Assembly: GCA_963825635.1 (NCBI GenBank)
Contig: CAWGTU010000002.1
Span: 62,001 to 126,000 of the forward strand
Direction: 5' to 3'
Source: JAOUEA01 sp963825635
GTDB taxonomy: Bacteria > Actinomycetota > UBA4738 > HRBIN12
Length of the DNA: 64,000 nucleotides
The position numbers were made by a program, and so were the translations under genes. Each line of letters begins with the position of its first letter. The first letter of the stretch is position 1. Below are positions 49,734 to 58,388 of this stretch, piece by piece. The notes under the pieces were generated by a model that was not told where the DNA came from, made no database searches, and saw nothing but the letters and a program-made list of their open reading frames with translations.

Positions 49734-50626
49734 TGTCGAAACGAGGTGGTCTGGGGCGGGGCCTGTCCGCGTTGATCCCGGGGGCACCCGAGGCCGGTGA
49801 GGGGATCTCGGGACTGCTGGAGGTTCCCGTGAATGCCGTGATGCCCAATCCGAAGCAGCCCCGGACCCGTTGGGACGAGGAGGAGATCAAGGCGCTCGCC
49901 GCCTCGATCACGGAGGTCGGCATCCTGCAACCGATCGTGGTCCGGCGCTCCGGGGAGGACGGCTACGAGCTCGTGGCGGGCGAGCGCCGGTTGCGGGCTG
50001 CGAAGGTGGCGGGCCTCGCCACGGTGCCGGTCGTGCTGCGCGACACGGAGGACGCGGATCTCCTGCGGGAAGCATTGATCGAGAACATCCATCGACAGGA
50101 CCTCGGGCCGATCGAGCTCGCCGAGGCGTTCCGGCAGCTGCTCGAAGACCTCGGGCTCAAGCAGGAGGAGCTGGCCGATCGGGTCGGTGTGTCACGGTCA
50201 CACATCGCGAATACGATCCGTCTGCTGCAGCTCCCCCTCGAGACCCAGCAGCTCCTCACCGATGCCAGGATCCAGGCGGGACATGCACGGGCGCTGCTGG
50301 CCCTCGGTGACGCCGACGCCGTGAACACCCTCGCCCTCAGGGTCGCCGCGGAGGATCTCTCCGTACGCGAGACCGAGGATCTCGTCCGGCGTTACCTCGA
50401 GCCACCACCCGAGGCCGAGGCAACGACGGATGTCGCCACCACTCCGGCCACCGACACCGGCATGGCCGAGGTGGAGGAGATCTTGTCCGAGCAGCTCGCC
50501 ACCCGGGTCCAGATCCAGTACGGGAAGAAGCGGGGGCGTGTGATCATCGAGTTCGGTTCGGTCGACGACCTCGAGCGTATCGTCTCGGAGATCGTCGGAT
50601 CGGGGCCAGGGCTCTCGCCCGAGTGA
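49733..50626 (+). CDS. parB: Chromosome partitioning protein ParB
   Basis: Encodes 297 residues. It begins KRGGLGRGLSALIPG, the ParA-interacting N-terminus. It then has IVVRRSGEDGYELVAGERRLRAAK (the CTP-binding ParB box with GERR), ALIENIHRQDLGPIELAEAF and the helix-turn-helix LKQEELADRVGVSRSHIANTIRLLQL that reads parS. A dimerisation domain ends the protein. ATGATG starts offer 49730 or 49733; the second has the better spacing from GGGAGG. It overlaps the corrected parA stop. Confidence 0.96.
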   Translation: MSKRGGLGRGLSALIPGAPEAGEGISGLLEVPVNAVMPNPKQPRTRWDEEEIKALAASITEVGILQPIVVRRSGEDGYELVAGERRLRAAKVAGLATVPVVLRDTEDADLLREALIENIHRQDLGPIELAEAFRQLLEDLGLKQEELADRVGVSRSHIANTIRLLQLPLETQQLLTDARIQAGHARALLALGDADAVNTLALRVAAEDLSVRETEDLVRRYLEPPPEAEATTDVATTPATDTGMAEVEEILSEQLATRVQIQYGKKRGRVIIEFGSVDDLERIVSEIVGSGPGLSPE

Positions 50627-50651
50627 TCCGCCCCGGTCGTCTGCCGATGGT

Positions 50652-51596
50652 TCAACCTCCGACCGAGCGCGTCGCTGCCGACTGGATGACCGCGTCACAC
50701 AACTGTGCCAACCCCATCCCCGCGGCGTTGGCTCCCATCGGAAGCAGGCTGGTCTCGGTCATGCCGGGTGAGACGCACACCTCCAGCACCCACGGGACGC
50801 CGTCGCGGTCGACGATCATGTCGACCCTGGTCACGTCGCGGAGGCCGAGGGCGTCCCAGGCGGCCATGGCGGTGTCGCGACACGCCGCCGTCGCGTCGTC
50901 GCCGAGCCGGGCTGGAGTGAAGTACTCGGTCGCTCCCGCGGTGTAGCGGGCGGCGTAGTCGTACGTGCCACCTTTCGGAACGATCTCGACGGCCGGCAGG
51001 CTCTCGCCCGGCGTGCCGATCACGCCGATGGCGACCTCGGTGCCCACGACCGCAGCCTCGACGACGACTCCCCCACTGAACGACAGGGCCGCCATCACGG
51101 CGGCGGGCAGGTCGGACTCCCGCGCGACGGAGCTGACCCCCAGGGCGGACCCGCTCCTCGAGGGCTTGACGACGCACGGCAATCCGACCCGTTCGATCGC
51201 CCGGCCGAGCGCCGCGCCTGCTCCCAGGTCCCGCAGGGCCGTGCCCTCGATCGGGGCCCAGGCCGGTGTCCGCACACCGGCGCGGTCGAGGGCGTCCTTG
51301 GCGAGCAGCTTGTCGAACGCGATCTCACACTCGAACGCTGCCGTGCCCGTATGGGCGAGACCCACGAGATCCAAGAGACGCTGCACGGTACCGTCCTCGC
51401 CTTCCTTGCCGTGCAGCGTGAGGTAGCAGAGGTCGGGAGATCGTTCCTGCAGGGCCTCGGCCAGCGAGTGCTCCCCCGGATCGATCAGGACAGCGTCGTG
51501 GCCGAGCTCGTGGAGAGCCCCCGTGACGCGGTGGCCTCCCCGCAGCGACACGTCGCGCTCGGGGGTGCGCCCCCCGGCGAGCACCGCGACGTTCAC
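50652..51596 (-). CDS. ddl: D-alanine--D-alanine ligase family ATP-grasp enzyme (atypical)
   Basis: Encodes 314 residues. N-terminal GGRTPERDVSLRGGHRV and LTLHGKEGEDGTVQRLLD match the Ddl fold, as do CVVKPSRSGSALGVS and RVDMIVDRDGVPW. The metal-binding motif near the C-terminus is EVCVSPGMTETSLLP, where Ddl enzymes normally have Asn at the Cys position (E-x-N-T-x-P-G-M-T). This could lower or change activity, so the substrate may not be D-Ala. The GTG start overlaps the stop of the aminotransferase gene. Confidence 0.8.
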   Translation of the reverse strand: MNVAVLAGGRTPERDVSLRGGHRVTGALHELGHDAVLIDPGEHSLAEALQERSPDLCYLTLHGKEGEDGTVQRLLDLVGLAHTGTAAFECEIAFDKLLAKDALDRAGVRTPAWAPIEGTALRDLGAGAALGRAIERVGLPCVVKPSRSGSALGVSSVARESDLPAAVMAALSFSGGVVVEAAVVGTEVAIGVIGTPGESLPAVEIVPKGGTYDYAARYTAGATEYFTPARLGDDATAACRDTAMAAWDALGLRDVTRVDMIVDRDGVPWVLEVCVSPGMTETSLLPMGANAAGMGLAQLCDAVIQSAATRSVGG

Positions 51597-52822
51597 GGGT
51601 GCAGGCTCCGGTACAGGGCCTGCTCGTCCTCGAGCAGGCTGCCGAGCCGGGCGATGCCCTCGCGGATGCGATCCTCGGGCGGGTAACAGAACGCGAGCCG
51701 CATCTGATTCCCACCGCGCCCGTCGGGGTAGAAGGCCGTGCCGGGCACGTATGCCACACGCCGCTCGACGGCCGCCGCGAGCATCGCCCGCGTGTCGAAC
51801 CAGTCCGGCAAGGTGACCCAGACGTAGAAGCCGCCGGCGGGATTCGTCCACATCGCGCCGTCCGGGAAGTGCTCGTCGATCGACTCGAGCATCGCGTCTC
51901 GCCGCGACCGGTAGATGTCGGTGAGGGCGGCCAGGTTGCCTCGCCACCGTTCCTCGTCGGCGAAGTAGCGCTCGGTGACGAGCATCGTGAACGAGGAGCC
52001 ACAGAGATCGGCGGCTTCCTTGGCGAGCACGAGGCGCTGAACCACCGACTGTTCGGCGAGCGCCCACCCCACGCGGACGCCGGGGGAGAAGACCTTCGAG
52101 ACCGTCCCGAGGTAGATCACGTTCTCGGGGTCGAGGGTTCGCAGGGCGGGGAGCGGGGTGCCCTCGAAGCGAAGCATGCCGTAGGGGTTGTCCTCGACGA
52201 TCGGGATGCCCGCCTCGCGGCACAGCGAGACGAGCTGTTCCCGCCGCGTGTATGATAGCGTCACACCGCCTGGATTGCCGAAGTTCGGGCATGTGTAGAC
52301 GAACTTCGGCCGCTCGCCTCTCACCAGCGCCTCCTCGAGTTGATCGACGATCATGCCGTCGTCGTCGATCTCGATCTGCAGATAGCGCGGTTCGTATTGG
52401 CCGAAGGCGGTCAGGGCGCCCACGTAGGCCGGCGCCTCGACCGCGATCAGGTCCGAGGGGTCGATGAAGATCTTGCCGACGAGGTCGAGCGCCTGTTGGG
52501 CGCCGGTGGTGACCACCATGTCCTCGGGATCGCCGTCGACGTCCTCGGCAGCCATCAACTCGACGAGTCGCTCCCGCAGTCCGAGGTGCCCCTGACCCCC
52601 GCCGTACTGCAGCGACATCGCTCCGTGCTCGGCGAGCACGCCCCGGACGACGTCGAGCACATCGTCTGTGGGCAGGGCCTGCACGAACGGCATGCCGCCC
52701 GCGAGCGATACCACCTCAGGACGTGACGCCACGGCGAACAACGCCCGTACCTCCGAGGCGGACATGCCCGATGTGCGGTGGGCGTACAGGTCGACGAAGC
52801 GATCGATCGAGAACTCGGCCAT
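51593..52822 (-). CDS. PLP-dependent aminotransferase (class I/II, LysN/MocR-like)
   Basis: Encodes 409 residues without a GntR domain. Motifs are VVSLAGGMPF, LQYGGGQGHLGLRERL, VVTTGAQQALDLV, FVYTCPNFGNPGGVTLS, EDNPYGMLRFEG and the PLP-Lys in YLGTVSKVFSPGVRVGW, followed by PAGGFYVWVTL. This resembles 2-aminoadipate and aromatic aminotransferases. Coupling to the Ddl-like gene suggests that the two act on related amino acids, perhaps for peptidoglycan (inference). Confidence 0.88.
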   Translation of the reverse strand: MAEFSIDRFVDLYAHRTSGMSASEVRALFAVASRPEVVSLAGGMPFVQALPTDDVLDVVRGVLAEHGAMSLQYGGGQGHLGLRERLVELMAAEDVDGDPEDMVVTTGAQQALDLVGKIFIDPSDLIAVEAPAYVGALTAFGQYEPRYLQIEIDDDGMIVDQLEEALVRGERPKFVYTCPNFGNPGGVTLSYTRREQLVSLCREAGIPIVEDNPYGMLRFEGTPLPALRTLDPENVIYLGTVSKVFSPGVRVGWALAEQSVVQRLVLAKEAADLCGSSFTMLVTERYFADEERWRGNLAALTDIYRSRRDAMLESIDEHFPDGAMWTNPAGGFYVWVTLPDWFDTRAMLAAAVERRVAYVPGTAFYPDGRGGNQMRLAFCYPPEDRIREGIARLGSLLEDEQALYRSLHP

Positions 52823-52896
52823 GGGAAGGTCCTCAGGCTAGCATCGGCGTCTCGCGCGGCCGGCAGGAGCGCCGATCACGGGCGCCCGGGAGCCGG

Positions 52897-53856
52897 TCAG
52901 TCTTCCACCTGGGGGAACACCCGCTCGGCGAGCACCTCGAGCATCTCCAGGTCGTCGAAGAGCTCGTGGTTCAGCATGATGCGTTGCACCCCGGCGGCCG
53001 CGTAGGCGCTCAGGCGCTCGACGGCCTGGTCGACCGATCCGACGACACAGTGTGCCCGCAGTTCGTCCAGTTCGTCCTCGAACCTCGCCGCCCGCATCGC
53101 GCGCGCGCGAGCCTGCTCGATCACCCGCATCGCATCCCGCTCGGTCTCACCCACGTAGCACCATGTCATCACCGATGTCGTGAGCGTCGCTTGGTCGCGG
53201 CCGTCGGCGTCGAGTCGGTCCCGCACCCTGCCGAACCGGTCGCGAGCCTGCTCCGGTGAGGCCCCCACGGTGTTGAACTCGTCGGCCCAACGCGAGACGA
53301 GGGCGCCGACCCGCGGACCGCCGTTGCCGCCGACCACGATCGGTGGATGCGGCGCCTGCACGCCTTTGGGAGCGAAGGGTGCCGCGTCGAGCTCATGATG
53401 CTTGCCGTGGAAGGAGAAGCGATCCTCCGTCAAGAGTCCGTGCACGATCTCGAGTTGCTCCTCGAGCATGTCGAACCGGGTGGGCGCATCGGGGAACGGG
53501 AACCCGTGGGTTCGGTGCTCCTCCTCCCACCACCCCGCGCCCATGCCGATCTCGACCCTGCCCTCGCTGATCCGATCGACCGTGACCGCCGCCTTGGCCA
53601 GCACCGCCGGCTGGCGGAACGTGACGGGGGAGACCATCGTGCCGAGCCGGATCGTCTCGGTCGACGCCGCGAGCGCCGCGAGCGTCGTCCACGCATCGGA
53701 GGACCCTCGGTCGCGATCGCGATGACGGATCACGCTCAAGTAGTGATCGGATGTGAAGATCGCCTCGAACCCCAACCGTTCCGCCGTGCGCGCCGCCGCG
53801 AGCCAGTCGGGCCACGTCACGCCTTCCTGTCCCTCGAGCATCAGGCAGAAGCGCAT
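52897..53856 (-). CDS. LLM-class F420-dependent oxidoreductase
   Basis: Encodes 319 residues of the luciferase-like TIM-barrel family. Signatures are RFCLMLEGQEGVTWPDW, AERLGFEAIFTSDHYLSV, IRLGTMVSPVTFRQPAVLAK, DRISEGRVEIGMGAGWWEEEH and PPIVVGGNGGPRV. These are typical of coenzyme F420-dependent enzymes in actinobacteria, which reduce or oxidise diverse organic substrates. The start MRFCLML is favoured by alignment with the family. Confidence 0.88.
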   Translation of the reverse strand: MRFCLMLEGQEGVTWPDWLAAARTAERLGFEAIFTSDHYLSVIRHRDRDRGSSDAWTTLAALAASTETIRLGTMVSPVTFRQPAVLAKAAVTVDRISEGRVEIGMGAGWWEEEHRTHGFPFPDAPTRFDMLEEQLEIVHGLLTEDRFSFHGKHHELDAAPFAPKGVQAPHPPIVVGGNGGPRVGALVSRWADEFNTVGASPEQARDRFGRVRDRLDADGRDQATLTTSVMTWCYVGETERDAMRVIEQARARAMRAARFEDELDELRAHCVVGSVDQAVERLSAYAAAGVQRIMLNHELFDDLEMLEVLAERVFPQVED

Positions 53857-53877
53857 CGGCGCGTAGCATAGCCCGCG

Positions 53878-54027
53878 ATGTCGCACGACCCGCCGGCACC
53901 GACGCCCGTTCCACTCGACCCCTCGCGCCGCCACCCGACAGAGCGGGAACGCGCGATGAGGGCGGCGGTCGTCGGTGTCGGGCTCGGACTGATCCTGTGG
54001 CTCGTCAGTCGGCGAAGAAGCGCCTGA
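53878..54027 (+). CDS. Possible 49-residue membrane protein
   Basis: A 50-codon frame reads MSHDPPAPTPVPLDPSRRHP, then a polar basic stretch and one transmembrane helix (AAVVGVGLGLILWLVSRRR) at the end. It is divergent from the LLM gene and overlaps the end of the CwlM-like gene by 23 bp. The layout (disordered Pro-rich head, terminal anchor, RRR stop) looks like a real small membrane protein; there is no independent support. Confidence 0.45.
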   Translation: MSHDPPAPTPVPLDPSRRHPTERERAMRAAVVGVGLGLILWLVSRRRSA

Positions 54028-55033
54028 CACCGGCCGCGACCGCTCGACCGACGCGCTCGGCGAAGACGGGATCCCCGATCAGTGCAGCCTCGCGTTCGTT
54101 CGTGATGAAGGCGGGCTCGACCTGCACGGCGGGCATGCGAGTCTCACGGAGCATCGATACGGCGAGGCGCTGCAAGCGGCCCCGAGCGCCGAGCGCCGCC
54201 TCGAGCTCCTCCAGGATCAGCTGGGCCAGCAGCATGCCGGCGGGCGAGTGGGTCTGGTCGCTGCCGAAGTACGACACGGTGGGTCCAGACGCCTCGGGCA
54301 GGCCGCTCGCAAGCTCGATCGAGACGCACATCGACGCGCTCATGTCGTTGGCGACCCTGGCCCGCTCGGTGGGACCGAGCGGCTCGCCTCGTCCCCGGAG
54401 CAGTGACGGTTTCGCGCCCATCGCCGACAGCTCGTCGCGGAGTGCCTCGGCGACCGAGTACGTGCAGGCACTCCCGGGCTCACCCGGGTCGCCGGGATCG
54501 ATCGCGAGGACCTGGGCCTCGATCGAGGTGCGCATCTGCCGGAGTTCCTCCTCCTCGCGGACCAGCGCCCGACTCGGGCCGGACTCGATCGGACGCATCC
54601 GCTCGAGCGTCGCGATCGCATGCAGGCCCGCGATGCCGTCGGGTTCCTCCCCGACGTTGCGTTGGAAGTCGCGCATCGCCCGATCCGTGTTCACCCCGAA
54701 CATGCCGTCCTCGCGGCCCGCGTCGAAACCGAGGGCGTTCAGCTTGCGCTGCAAGGCTCGGACGTCGTCGCCTCGGAAGAACGGCGAGTGCAGGTACAGG
54801 GTGCGATCGCCGAGTCGGTACCCGGCCTCAACGAGTTGACCCCATGTGTCGGGCCCCACCAGGCCGTCGACCCTCAGGCTGCGTCGAGCCTGGAAGGCGC
54901 GCACGGCCGCATCCGTCGATGCCCCGAAGCGCCCATCGCGCTCCTCGGCCTCGATCGGGAGGTCGAGTCCGCACAGGCGTTCCTGGATGTCGCCGACCTC
55001 CGGGCCCTCGTCACCGAGGTGGTAGATGCGCAC
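54005..55033 (-). CDS. cwlM: CwlM-like protein: two peptidoglycan-binding domains and a degenerate amidase domain
   Basis: Encodes 342 residues. Two PG_binding_1 repeats (DEGPEVGDIQERL...VDGLVGPDTW and GDDVRALQRKLNALGF...DGMFGVNTDRAMRDFQ) precede an amidase_3 fold (VLAIDPGDPGEPG...CVSIELAS...AVQVEPAFITNEREA). The zinc His of DPGH and of SIHA are replaced by Asp and Glu, and the intervening Glu is not evident, so hydrolysis is unlikely. In mycobacteria CwlM regulates MurA rather than cutting peptidoglycan. The neighbourhood (trxA, trxB, sigma factor) matches that synteny. The GTG start gives VRIYHLGDEG. Confidence 0.85.
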   Translation of the reverse strand: MRIYHLGDEGPEVGDIQERLCGLDLPIEAEERDGRFGASTDAAVRAFQARRSLRVDGLVGPDTWGQLVEAGYRLGDRTLYLHSPFFRGDDVRALQRKLNALGFDAGREDGMFGVNTDRAMRDFQRNVGEEPDGIAGLHAIATLERMRPIESGPSRALVREEEELRQMRTSIEAQVLAIDPGDPGEPGSACTYSVAEALRDELSAMGAKPSLLRGRGEPLGPTERARVANDMSASMCVSIELASGLPEASGPTVSYFGSDQTHSPAGMLLAQLILEELEAALGARGRLQRLAVSMLRETRMPAVQVEPAFITNEREAALIGDPVFAERVGRAVAAGVRRFFAD

Positions 55034-55142
55034 GCGACGAGTCTGCGCCGTGGGCCTGCGCGGCGGCAACCGCCGGGTGGGGGAGGACCGAGGGCGGTCT
55101 CGCCCTACAGAGCCTGAGCGCCCACGGTCGCCCTGGAAGCCG

Positions 55143-55469
55143 TCAGGCCAGGTGAGGCTCGATGTCGCGCAGGATCGCTTCCTTCGGCTTCGCGCCGATC
55201 ACACGCGCGACCTCCTGGCCGCCCTTGAACAGGATCAGGCTCGGGATGCTCATCACGCCGTAGGTCCGGGTCGCTTGCGGATTCTCGTCGATGTTGAGCT
55301 TCACGACCTTGAGGGTCTCGCCCTTGTCCTGGCCGATCTCCTCGACCACCGGCGAGACCATGTGGCAGGGCACGCACCACTCCGCCCAGAAGTCCACGAG
55401 CACGGGGGTCTCGGAGTCCAGGACCGAGGTCTGGAACTCCTGGTCGGTCACGCTGTTCGTCGTCGCCAT
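55143..55469 (-). CDS. trxA: Thioredoxin
   Basis: Encodes 108 residues with the active site FWAEWCVPCHMVSP (WCxPC; Val for the usual Gly), the cis-Pro motif SIPSLILFKGG and the normal length. It reduces disulfides in cytosolic proteins using electrons from the reductase encoded upstream. The ATG has GAGGAGAG nearby. The trxB-trxA-cwlM order is as in mycobacteria. Confidence 0.97.
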   Translation of the reverse strand: MATTNSVTDQEFQTSVLDSETPVLVDFWAEWCVPCHMVSPVVEEIGQDKGETLKVVKLNIDENPQATRTYGVMSIPSLILFKGGQEVARVIGAKPKEAILRDIEPHLA

Positions 55470-55562
55470 CGTCGCTCTCCTCGTCGGTGATGCCTCGCCG
55501 TCGTTCGGCTTCGGTCCGCCGAGACGTGCAACGCCCACACGCCTCTACGGGATTCCCAGGGC

Positions 55563-56501
55563 TCAACCCTGCGCGTGAGCAAGCTCCTCGAGGAACCGCT
55601 CGGCGTCGATCGCCGCCTTGCAGCCCTGCCCGGCGGCCGTGACCGCCTGCTTGTAGATCGTGTCGGTGACATCGCCGGCGGCGAAGACGCCGGGCACGCT
55701 GGTGTGCGTTCGTGGCTCCCGCACCAGGACGTATCCGTTCTCGTCGAGCTCCAGCTGACCTGTGAACAAGGAGGTGTTGGGATCGTGCCCGATCGCCATG
55801 AACACCCCGTCGGTCGGCATCTCGCGCTCCTCGTCCGTCACCGTGTCGCGCAGGCGCACACCGGTCACGGCGCCCTCGCCCAGGATCTCCATGATCGTCG
55901 CGTTCCAGATCACGTCGATCTTCGAGTTGGCGAGCGCGCGCTCCTGCATGATCTTCGAGGCGCGGAACTCGTCGCGACGATGCACGATCGTCACCTTCGA
56001 TGCGAACTTCGTGAGGAACGTCGCCTCCTCCATCGCGGAGTCGCCCCCGCCGACGACCACGAGCTCGCGGTCGCGGAAGAAGAACCCGTCGCAGGTCGCG
56101 CACGCGCTCACGCCCCGCCCTCGAAGCTGCTCTTCACCCGGCACGTCGAGCCACCGAGCGCTCGCCCCGGTCGAGATGATCACCGTCCGCGCCCGCCAGG
56201 CCTGGTCCCCTGCCTTCACCGCGAAAGGACGGCTCGACAGATCGACCTCGGTGGCGTGCACGGGCAGGATCTCCGCTCCGAAGCGTGCGGCCTGCTTCTC
56301 GAACCGCTCCATCAGCTCGGGTCCCATCAGGCCGTCGGGGAACCCCGGGTAGTTCTCGACGTCGGTCGTCAGCATGAGCTGACCGCCCGCATCGAGCCCC
56401 TTGAGCACCAGGGGTTCCAGGTTCGCCCGGCCGGCGTAGAGGGCGGCCGTGTAGCCGGCCGGACCCGACCCGATCACGATCACGTCGCGCTCGTCACTCA
56501 T
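55563..56501 (-). CDS. trxB: Thioredoxin reductase
   Basis: Encodes 312 residues. It has an FAD-binding VIGSGPAGYTAALYAGRA, the redox site SACATCDGFFF (CATC), NADPH-binding VVVGGGDSAMEEATFL and the C-terminal GVFAAGDVTD. It transfers electrons from NADPH to thioredoxin. The start MSDERDV is chosen because the upstream extension is unlike the family. Confidence 0.97.
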   Translation of the reverse strand: MSDERDVIVIGSGPAGYTAALYAGRANLEPLVLKGLDAGGQLMLTTDVENYPGFPDGLMGPELMERFEKQAARFGAEILPVHATEVDLSSRPFAVKAGDQAWRARTVIISTGASARWLDVPGEEQLRGRGVSACATCDGFFFRDRELVVVGGGDSAMEEATFLTKFASKVTIVHRRDEFRASKIMQERALANSKIDVIWNATIMEILGEGAVTGVRLRDTVTDEEREMPTDGVFMAIGHDPNTSLFTGQLELDENGYVLVREPRTHTSVPGVFAAGDVTDTIYKQAVTAAGQGCKAAIDAERFLEELAHAQG

Positions 56502-56570
56502 CGTTCGCAAATCCTCCCACAGCCAGGAACGCTCGCGCATTCCCGAGCATGCCCGTTCCGGTTCGAACGG

Positions 56571-57353
56571 TCAGATGCGCGCAGAGGTGAAGGAGAGGAT
56601 CGAGCAGTCCTCGGCGCCGGCGACCCAGACGGAGAGGAGGTCGGGGGGCGTGTCGGCGTCTGGGCTCTCCAGCACGTAGGCGATGAACGCCGGTGTGCCC
56701 TCGAACGTCGCTTCCTGCACGCGCACGATCCGGCCGGGGAAGCCGGGGAACGCCTGTTCGAGGCAGCTCACGGCTCGCGCCGTTCGGGCCGGTCCGGCCG
56801 TCCGGGCCTGATCGGGAGCGGTCGCCTCGGCGCCGACCGCTCCCTGACCCGCATCGACCTCCACGTCGGGCGCCACGGCCCGGGCGTAGGAGGCGGCCAA
56901 CGCGGTCGCCGCCTCCTGCAGCGCGAGCTCGTCGAGATCCTCGTCGAGGAGCTCGAGCCGCGGGGGCGCGTTCGTCTGATCGGAGCCGGCCTCCGCGACG
57001 CCGTCGGCCGCCACACCGGCGTCGTCCGAGCCGGTCCCGAGCCGGGGGACGACGAGCACCACGAGCGCCACGACCGCGGCCGCAGCGAGCGCCGGGACGA
57101 TCTTCGACCATGGCGTCCCTGCCGAGGGCCCAGGGGCCGCGACTCGCCCGAGCTGCCCGGGGGTGAACCGGGCGGAGAGGTCGGGGCTCCTCGGCTCCGG
57201 CATCGCTCGCAGGGCGGTGCGGGCCCCGGCGGCGGCTTCGACCTCTCCGCGGCACCGGGCGCAGGAACGCAGATGCTCGTCGACCACGGCACGCTCGGCG
57301 GTGTCGAGGGTGCCGTCGACGAACGGGGCAAGCTGATCGAGGGGGTGCGTCAC
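56571..57353 (-). CDS. Anti-sigma factor with zinc-finger domain
   Basis: Encodes 260 residues. The N-terminal anti-sigma domain has the H-x3-C-x2-C motif (DEHLRSCARC) near residue 27, which binds zinc and holds the sigma factor. One transmembrane helix follows (ALAAAAVVALVVLVVP, near 90). The extracytoplasmic part is acidic and contains two Cys. The ATG overlaps the sigma-factor stop (ATGA), the normal arrangement for a sigma/anti-sigma pair that senses envelope or redox stress. It corresponds in position to mycobacterial Rv3912. Confidence 0.9.
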   Translation of the reverse strand: MTHPLDQLAPFVDGTLDTAERAVVDEHLRSCARCRGEVEAAAGARTALRAMPEPRSPDLSARFTPGQLGRVAAPGPSAGTPWSKIVPALAAAAVVALVVLVVPRLGTGSDDAGVAADGVAEAGSDQTNAPPRLELLDEDLDELALQEAATALAASYARAVAPDVEVDAGQGAVGAEATAPDQARTAGPARTARAVSCLEQAFPGFPGRIVRVQEATFEGTPAFIAYVLESPDADTPPDLLSVWVAGAEDCSILSFTSARI

Positions 57354-57949
57354 GGTTCCTGCTCCGACGTCGGTGGACGGCCGAGCGGTTCCCGGGCGGC
57401 GGGCCCGATGCCGAGGGCAGCCGCGAGTGCGAGGCGCCCGCGGTGCACTCGCGACTTCACGGTGCCGATCGGCACCTCGAGCACCTGCGCGATCTGGTCG
57501 TACGCCATGTCCTGCACGTCGGCAAGGACCAGCGCGATGCGGAACTCCTCGGGGATCGAGGCCAACGCCGCGGCTGCGTCGCGCGTGCCCGCGACCTCGT
57601 CGGCGTGGTCCAGCGTCGGGGGTCCGGGCTCGTGCTCGAGGTCGTCGTCGGTCACGGTGTGCAGCATCGGCCGGCGGCGCTTCCTGCGCAGCTCGTCGTA
57701 GCAGGCGTTCACCGTGACGCGGTGCAGCCAGGTCGTGAACGCGGCGTCGCCCCGGAAGCCGTCGAGCTTGCGGAGCACGGTCAGGAAGGTGTCCTGGGCG
57801 ACGTCGGCCGCGGCGTCGGCATCGCCCAGCACGCGCAGGCAGATCGAGTACACCCGCTGCTGGTGCCGCAGGACGAGGTCGGTGAAGGCCTCGGCCTCGC
57901 CCGCTCGGAAACGCCGCACGAGATCCTCGTCGCGCTCGACCTCGGTCAC
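57350..57949 (-). CDS. ECF RNA polymerase sigma factor (SigM-position)
   Basis: Encodes 199 residues. Region 2 is FTDLVLRHQQRVYSICLRVLGDADAAADVAQDTFLTVLRKLDGFRG...TWLHRVTVNACYDELRRKRR. Region 4 is ALVLADVQDMAYDQIAQVLEVPIGTVKSRVHRGRLALAAAL. No region 3, so it is ECF type. The GTG giving VTEVERDEDLV is preferred; a GTG at 57967 would overlap the preceding gene. The chromosomal position matches mycobacterial sigM. Confidence 0.93.
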   Translation of the reverse strand: MTEVERDEDLVRRFRAGEAEAFTDLVLRHQQRVYSICLRVLGDADAAADVAQDTFLTVLRKLDGFRGDAAFTTWLHRVTVNACYDELRRKRRRPMLHTVTDDDLEHEPGPPTLDHADEVAGTRDAAAALASIPEEFRIALVLADVQDMAYDQIAQVLEVPIGTVKSRVHRGRLALAAALGIGPAAREPLGRPPTSEQEP

Positions 57950-57959
57950 GGCTCGAACG

Positions 57960-58388
57960 CTATACACCCGAGGGGCCGTTGGCCTCCGTCACGACGACCT
58001 GCGTGTACTTCTCGGTCGCACCGAATCGCCCAGCGAGCATCGTGTCGGCGGTGGCGCGAAGAGTGATGCTGACACGGCCGGTATCCTCGTCGACCCGACA
58101 CCCGGATCTCCCGAGCTTCAGGGCAGGGGCCTGGGCCTCGATGCTGAGCGCCGCGGCCTCGCAGGCCCTGGTCGGGCTCCGTCCCTGGGAACGGAAGGCC
58201 TCCGCGCCGTCACTCGCGGCATCGGTCGCGACCTCGGAGAGACGCAGAGTCGTGCGGCCGATCGACACGGCGTCGACGACCACCACCGCGAGCATGGCGA
58301 GGAGCAGCAGCCAGATCACCGCTGCCTTGCCGACCATGCCGGCCTCGCCGGCACGGTCGACGTCGATGTGGTGGAGCGAGCCAGTCAT
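57960..58388 (-). CDS. TadE/G-like secreted or membrane-anchored protein
   Basis: Encodes 142 residues. An N-terminal stretch (GEAGMVGKAAVIWLLLLAMLAVVVVDAVS) resembles the processed leader-helix of Flp/TadE-type pseudopilins. The remainder is polar, with two Cys (RACEAA, SGCRVD) and a beta-rich end. Family assignment is weak. Its start overlaps the murJ stop, and its stop lies just before the sigma-factor start, so it is probably in the same transcript. Confidence 0.6.
   Translation of the reverse strand: MTGSLHHIDVDRAGEAGMVGKAAVIWLLLLAMLAVVVVDAVSIGRTTLRLSEVATDAASDGAEAFRSQGRSPTRACEAAALSIEAQAPALKLGRSGCRVDEDTGRVSITLRATADTMLAGRFGATEKYTQVVVTEANGPSGV

Noticed and set aside
49290..49800. Arg-rich C-terminal tail of ParA as the real product
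   Set aside because: The alternative frame ends exactly at parB, has a coherent acidic Pro-rich composition, and an internal repeat shows the single missing base. The Arg-rich version overlaps parB by about 70 bp.
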